A stretch of 16,021 nucleotides of DNA from contig MU646483.1 in assembly GCA_026770585.1 (NCBI GenBank), positions 403,417 to 419,437 on the forward strand, read 5' to 3'. The notes beneath the pieces were generated by a model. It searched no databases and was not told where the DNA came from. It saw only the letters and a program-made list of their open reading frames with translations. The stretch comes from Baffinella frigidus (taxonomy: Eukaryota; Cryptophyceae; Cryptomonadales; Baffinellaceae). A program made the position numbers and the translations under genes. This document shows positions 13,787-16,021 of the stretch, piece after piece (the first letter of the stretch is position 1; each line of letters starts with the position of its first letter).

Positions 13787-13858
13787 GCGCGTGCCTTCAT
13801 GGCCGCGCGGCTCAACAAGCTGTGCGCCACGCTCCGCGCACCCCCCGCAGGGCAGCAG
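13787..13858 (+). CDS. Exon 11, tandem copy of the ARxFMAARLNKL segment
   Basis: ARAFMAARLNKLCATLRAPP then AGQQ, 24 codons between ACCAG|GCG and GGGCAGCAG|GCGCTC. The donor is GC, not GT; a later alternative donor, GTTTCGGGG at 13882, would break the frame. The following exon is a near copy. GCAGGCGC is present at both ends of the 61-base intron between them. The two exons may both be used or be alternatives. Confidence 0.5.
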
Positions 13859-13919
13859 GCGCTCACAACCTGTCTGATGGCGTTTCGGGGTGAGGCTGAC
13901 CTGAACCTGACCATGGCAG

Positions 13920-14057
13920 GCGCGCGTCTTCATGGCCGCACGCCTGAACAAGCTCTCGGCGACCATCCTCGCGCCCCCGGCGGGGCAGCAGGCGTTGACG
14001 GACTACACCAACGTGTACATCCCGCCTGATGTCGACGACCTCGATAACTACCTCCAG
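13920..14057 (+). CDS. Exon 12 (ARVFMAARLNKLSATILAPP...DDLDNYLQ)
   Basis: The exon has 46 codons from CCATGGCAG|GCG to CTCCAG|GTTCTT. It starts ARVFMAARLNKLSATILAPP, passes AGQQALTDYTNVYIPP and ends DVDDLDNYLQ. Unlike the copies at 13787 and 15798, it reads through APPAGQQ into ALTDYTNVYIPP, which shows what the uninterrupted module looks like. The tail is acidic and Tyr-rich. No family recognised. Confidence 0.65.
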
Positions 14058-14243
14058 GTTCTTTCTTTCCCTGCCAACCGACACCGAATGAACCCTACCC
14101 TATCCATCCTGGACCGAACCCTGATAAACCCTTCTTCTTTATTACTCGCACCCCATTCTTCCCCCGACACCTAATAAAACCCCGATCCATCTCGGATAAC
14201 GTGTTTTGAAAGGCGTGTCGTGGAACTAGCTACAACCTAAAAG
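14058..14243 (+). other. Intron 12, mostly unique sequence
   Basis: The intron starts GTTCTTTCTT and contains a few loose telomere-like bits (AACCCTACCC, AACCCTGATAAACCC). The acceptor CCTAAAAG|G is weak, with CTACAAC as a possible branch site. It is the least repeat-like intron in the gene. Confidence 0.45.
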
Positions 14244-14429
14244 GGCGTGCTGGTACCAAACGGCTTCAACCCCCATGTCGAATCTTACCTCCCTGAGAAC
14301 TTGCAGGACGTGCTGGACGACGTGTCGCGCACTGAGATCCCCTCCCTGGACGACGACGAGGCGGCCGCGACCAAGGCCCCCGCTGCCATGCTCGGCGCGA
14401 AGAAGCCGTCGCGCGTCCCGGCGACCCAG
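14244..14429 (+). CDS. Exon 13 (GVLVPNGFNPHVESYLPENL...)
   Basis: The exon has 62 codons, ending GCGACCCAG|GTCGCC. It reads GVLVPNGFNPHVESYLPENL, QDVLDDVSRTEIPSLDDDEA, then AATKAPAAMLGAKKPSRVPATQ in smaller pieces. LQDVL echoes the FLQDVL of the repeat module, so this may be a diverged third module start; a second acceptor-like CTTGCAG|GACGTGCTG lies inside it. The end (AAATKAPAAML onward) is duplicated at 14580 and, partly, at 14694. Confidence 0.6.
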
Positions 14430-14468
14430 GTCGCCCACCCGTGCCTCATGAGGGTCATACGCCATGCA

Positions 14469-14573
14469 CTACCGTAGGGTGGTATGCAATTTCGTGATAA
14501 CTTGACGCCGGGGCAGGCGCCCAGGGGGTGCTACCGTAGGGTTATTCGGAATTTCGTAATAGCTTGACGCCGG
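14469..14573 (+). repeat. Tandem pair of a 43-bp CTACCGTAGGG repeat
   Basis: CTACCGTAGGGTGGTATGCA and onward to TTGACGCCGG (14469-14511) is repeated at 14531-14573 with a 62-base period. CTACCGTAGGG is the box of the inverted-repeat element at 2571-2732, and GGTTATTCGGAATTTCG resembles the dispersed repeat at 2217-2263. The pair fills the intron between exon 13 and its duplicate. Confidence 0.7.
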
Positions 14574-14579
14574 AATTAG

Positions 14580-14648
14580 GCGGCCGCGACAAAGGCCCCC
14601 GCGGCGATGCTCGGCGCCAAGAGGGCGTCCAGGTTCCCGGCGACCCAG
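14580..14648 (+). CDS. Exon 14, duplicate of the exon 13 tail
   Basis: AAATKAPAAMLGAKRASRFP then ATQ, 23 codons between GGAATTAG|GCG and GCGACCCAG|GTCCTG. It is a near copy of the last 23 codons of exon 13 and is in phase at both ends, so it could add one more repeat. Changes (KKPSRV to RASRF) are mostly conservative. Confidence 0.5.
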
Positions 14649-14693
14649 GTCCTGTCCGTTGAGGGTTGTGGTTTAGGGTTTAGGGTTGACCCA

Positions 14694-14743
14694 CCCGCGA
14701 TGCTCCATGGCGTGAAGAAGCCGTCTCGCGTCGCGGCGACGCA
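14694..14743 (+). pseudogene. Third, partial copy of the exon 13 tail
   Basis: PAMLHGVKKPSRVAATQ is readable and ends ACGCAG|GTGCTT with a normal donor. No AG acceptor precedes it; instead GTTTAGGGTTTAGGGTTGAC, a rare sense-strand G-rich telomere-like bit, abuts it. Probably an exon fragment captured during duplication. Confidence 0.5.
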
Positions 14744-14869
14744 GGTGCTTTTCGCCAGCTATCCAGCCGTGTAGCAACCAAGCCAGGGCCCCCCCTGATG
14801 CCCCTGAAGACTGGCCCAGGGCGCACGTTGGTGTCCCTGTGCGGGCATGCCGAGCGAACCCTGGACCGT

Positions 14870-15023
14870 ACACCTTGAACCCTGAACCCTGAACCCTAAA
14901 CCCCAAACCCTAAACCCTAAATCCTAAACCCTACACCCTAAACCCTAAACCCTGAACCCTAAATCCTAATCCCTAATCCCAAAACCCTAAACCCTAAACC
15001 CTAAACCCTAAACCCTAATCCAG
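14870..15023 (+). repeat. CCCTAAA array ending in exon 15 acceptor
   Basis: CCCTGAACCCTAAACCCCAA and onward through perfect CCCTAAA units to CCCTAATCCAG|G. Only one or two bases distinguish the acceptor from an ordinary repeat unit. Confidence 0.8.
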
Positions 15024-15077
15024 GACGGCATCAACGCGTTCCTGCAGGACGTGCTCTTCTCGGCCGAGGGCCAGAAG
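15024..15077 (+). CDS. Exon 15 (DGINAFLQDVLFSAEGQK), second module start
   Basis: An 18-codon exon between AATCCAG|GAC and CAGAAG|GTGCCC. It fuses the NAFLQ end of exons 8/9 and the DVL.SAE start of exon 10 without an intron, and so begins a second copy of the repeat module. Both junctions are between codons. Confidence 0.6.
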
Positions 15078-15272
15078 GTGCCCTAAACCCTAAACCCTAA
15101 ACCCTAAACCCTAAACCCTAAAGTCTCAATACTCAACACTCACCACTCCCCACCAAACACTAAACACTAAACACTAAACACTAAACACTGAACACTAAAC
15201 ACTGAACCCTAACCCCCAAACCCCAAACCCTAAACCCCGCACCCCTAAACCCTAAACCCCACACCCGCGCAG
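15078..15272 (+). repeat. Intron 15: telomere-like array from donor to acceptor
   Basis: GTGCCCTAAACCCTAAACCC at the donor starts the array at once. It passes through a CACTAAACACTAAA variant block (15160-15205) and ends CCCCACACCCGCGCAG|G. Essentially all 195 bases are seven-base units of C-rich telomere-like sequence. Confidence 0.8.
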
Positions 15273-15350
15273 GGCGTGAAGAAGGCCTCGATGATCGGCC
15301 TTCGGCAGACGGTTTCCTCGCTCCAGACCATCGCTGCCCGCGACGTCCAG
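15273..15350 (+). CDS. Exon 16 (GVKKASMIGLRQTVSSLQTI...)
   Basis: The exon has 26 codons, GVKKASMIGLRQTVSSLQTI then AARDVQ, ending GTCCAG|GTGCTA. It aligns with the second half of exon 10 (GVAHASLPKLRATVKNLQDV then ATREPQ) with G, V, A, S, L, R, T, V, L, Q, A, R and Q kept. It continues the second module in phase. Confidence 0.6.
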
Positions 15351-15446
15351 GTGCTAACTCATCCGTCAAACCGTTACGCTCCAGTACAAATTTCCGTTAC
15401 GGGAAGGAGCTGTGGTACAAATGGGCGGGCAGATGGACTGAAGCAG

Positions 15447-15511
15447 GCGAGAGCATGATCCGCCTCCGCAAGACGGTTTCCTCGCTCCCGACCATCGCAC
15501 GCGTCGTGCAG
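15447..15511 (+). pseudogene. Decayed duplicate of exon 16
   Basis: SMIRLRKTVSSLPTIARVVQ is readable, but small deletions relative to exon 16 shift the frame at the acceptor GAAGCAG|GCG so that a TGA follows in four codons. The donor would be CAG|GCGACA. The copy is probably not translated. Confidence 0.5.
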
Positions 15512-15690
15512 GCGACACCTCGCACACCCACCAGCCCTCCTCGTGGTCGCAAATCGCCGTTTTCAACGCCCTTGATTTGTACTGGAGGTCTCTGGATTCA
15601 AAAGTCGCTGGAACCCGGCGACGTGTGGTAGAAATGAGCGCGCCCTCGCCGCACATAAGAAGAAGCATGTGCTGAGCTGCACCATGGCAG

Positions 15691-15741
15691 GCGCGCGACA
15701 TCCTCGCCTTCCGCCTCAACAAGCAGTCCGCGACCCTCATC
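15691..15741 (+). CDS. Possible exon, partial copy (ARDILAFRLNKQSATLI)
   Basis: Seventeen codons lie between CCATGGCAG|GCG and CTCATC|GTTTCG, in phase. It matches the first part of exon 17 and of exon 12. The acceptor context CCATGGCAGGCGCGCG is identical to that of exon 12. If the donor is not used, TGA follows five codons later. It may be an extra exon or a truncated copy. Confidence 0.35.
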
Positions 15742-15797
15742 GTTTCGGGGTCATGAGTTCGGGTGGTGTATTCTGACCTGCGCCTCACCCCAACCAG

Positions 15798-15869
15798 GCA
15801 CGTGACCTGCTCGCGTTCCGGCTCAACCAGCTGTCCGCGACCCTGCTGGCGCCGCCCGCCGGGCAGCAG
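15798..15869 (+). CDS. Exon 17 (ARDLLAFRLNQLSATLLAPP + AGQQ)
   Basis: The exon has 24 codons between CAACCAG|GCA and GGGCAGCAG|GCGCTC. It corresponds to exons 11 and 12 in the first module. The intron that follows uses an apparent GC donor at the same position as after exon 11 and becomes telomere-like within eight bases. The gene continues past the window. Confidence 0.6.
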
Positions 15870-16021
15870 GCGCTCACCCTAACCCCTAACCCCTAACCCC
15901 TAACCCCTAACCCCGAACCCCGAACCCCGAACCCCGAACCCCGAACCCCGAACCCCGAACCCCGGAACCCCGAACCCCGAACCCGAAACCCGAAATCCGA
16001 AACCCGAAACCCGAAACCCGA
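15870..16021 (+). repeat. CCCCTAA / CCCCGAA array to the window end
   Basis: GCGCTCACCCTAACCCCTAA is followed by repeated CCCCTAA, then CCCCGAA, then CCCGAAA units up to the last base. It forms the start of the intron after exon 17; the seven-base unit changes in blocks, which suggests local expansion of variants. Confidence 0.8.

Larger units (their letters stand above)
8842..16021 (+). other. Multi-exon gene for an unrecognised membrane-anchored repeat protein (3' end beyond window)
   Basis: This entry covers the whole locus. The model joins 15 exons (8842-9423, 9658-9703, 9859-9929, 10142-10198, 11509-11602, 11732-11778, 12112-12183, 12503-12643, 12831-12887, 13439-13546, 13787-13858, 13920-14057, 14244-14429, 14580-14648, 15024-15077) plus 15273-15350 and 15798-15869, giving about 648 codons with no internal stop. 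Nearly all junctions fall between codons and follow AG|G. The protein has an N-terminal signal anchor, a basic and helix-prone region, a small Cys-rich acidic patch, then a repeated Ala/Leu/Gln-rich helical module. I recognise no family. Which duplicated exons are actually used is uncertain; no stop codon or poly(A) signal is seen before the edge. Confidence 0.6.

Noticed and set aside
15870-16021. Chromosome end at the right edge
   Set aside because: The array is heterogeneous, is immediately preceded by an exon of an unfinished gene, and similar arrays occur throughout the gene, so it is most likely intronic.

Overview
The window looks like nuclear DNA from a repeat-rich, GC-skewed eukaryotic microbe, most likely a dinoflagellate or another alga with plant-type TTTAGGG telomeres. 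The reasons are many short exons with G/C-rich third positions, AG|G splice junctions, some apparent GC donors, introns flanked by short direct repeats, numerous small inverted-repeat elements, and CCCTAAA-type arrays everywhere. No bacterial operon, rRNA, tRNA or CRISPR array is visible. The lineage is an inference; no marker gene is present.

Bases 1 to about 8.8 kb hold no gene I can support. They are a mosaic of non-autonomous inverted-repeat elements (558-697, 747-887, 2571-2732, 5709-5835, 6162-6315, 6913-7042, 7511-7674), tandem repeats (1201-1315, 1633-2195, 7141-7299, 7384-7473), microsatellites, diverged telomere-like tracts and dispersed repeats found two or three times. Several elements share ends (CTAGCTCTGYC) or a subterminal motif (TACTACAC), so a few families explain much of the region.

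From 8842 to the right edge runs one multi-exon gene on the + strand, open at its 3' end. Exon 1 encodes 194 residues with a signal anchor near residues 17-36. It is followed by at least 14 short exons that join without a stop (about 648 codons in my model). I do not recognise the protein. Its second half is modular: a helical-looking unit built from NAFLQ, DVL.SAE, GV..AS...LR.TV..LQ and AR...A.RLN.LSAT..APPAGQQ occurs in full around 12.5-14.06 kb and again from 15.02 kb. Single exons are further duplicated, some as intact copies and some as broken ones.

The most interesting point is the introns. Several consist almost entirely of (CCCTAAA)n from donor to acceptor, C-rich strand sense, and the acceptor is a slightly altered repeat unit (CTAAACCAG|G). 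Introns sit at different places in homologous protein repeats, which points to intron gain after duplication. Other introns carry copies of the inverted-repeat element families seen upstream. Together this suggests active intron creation from telomere-like DNA and small mobile elements.
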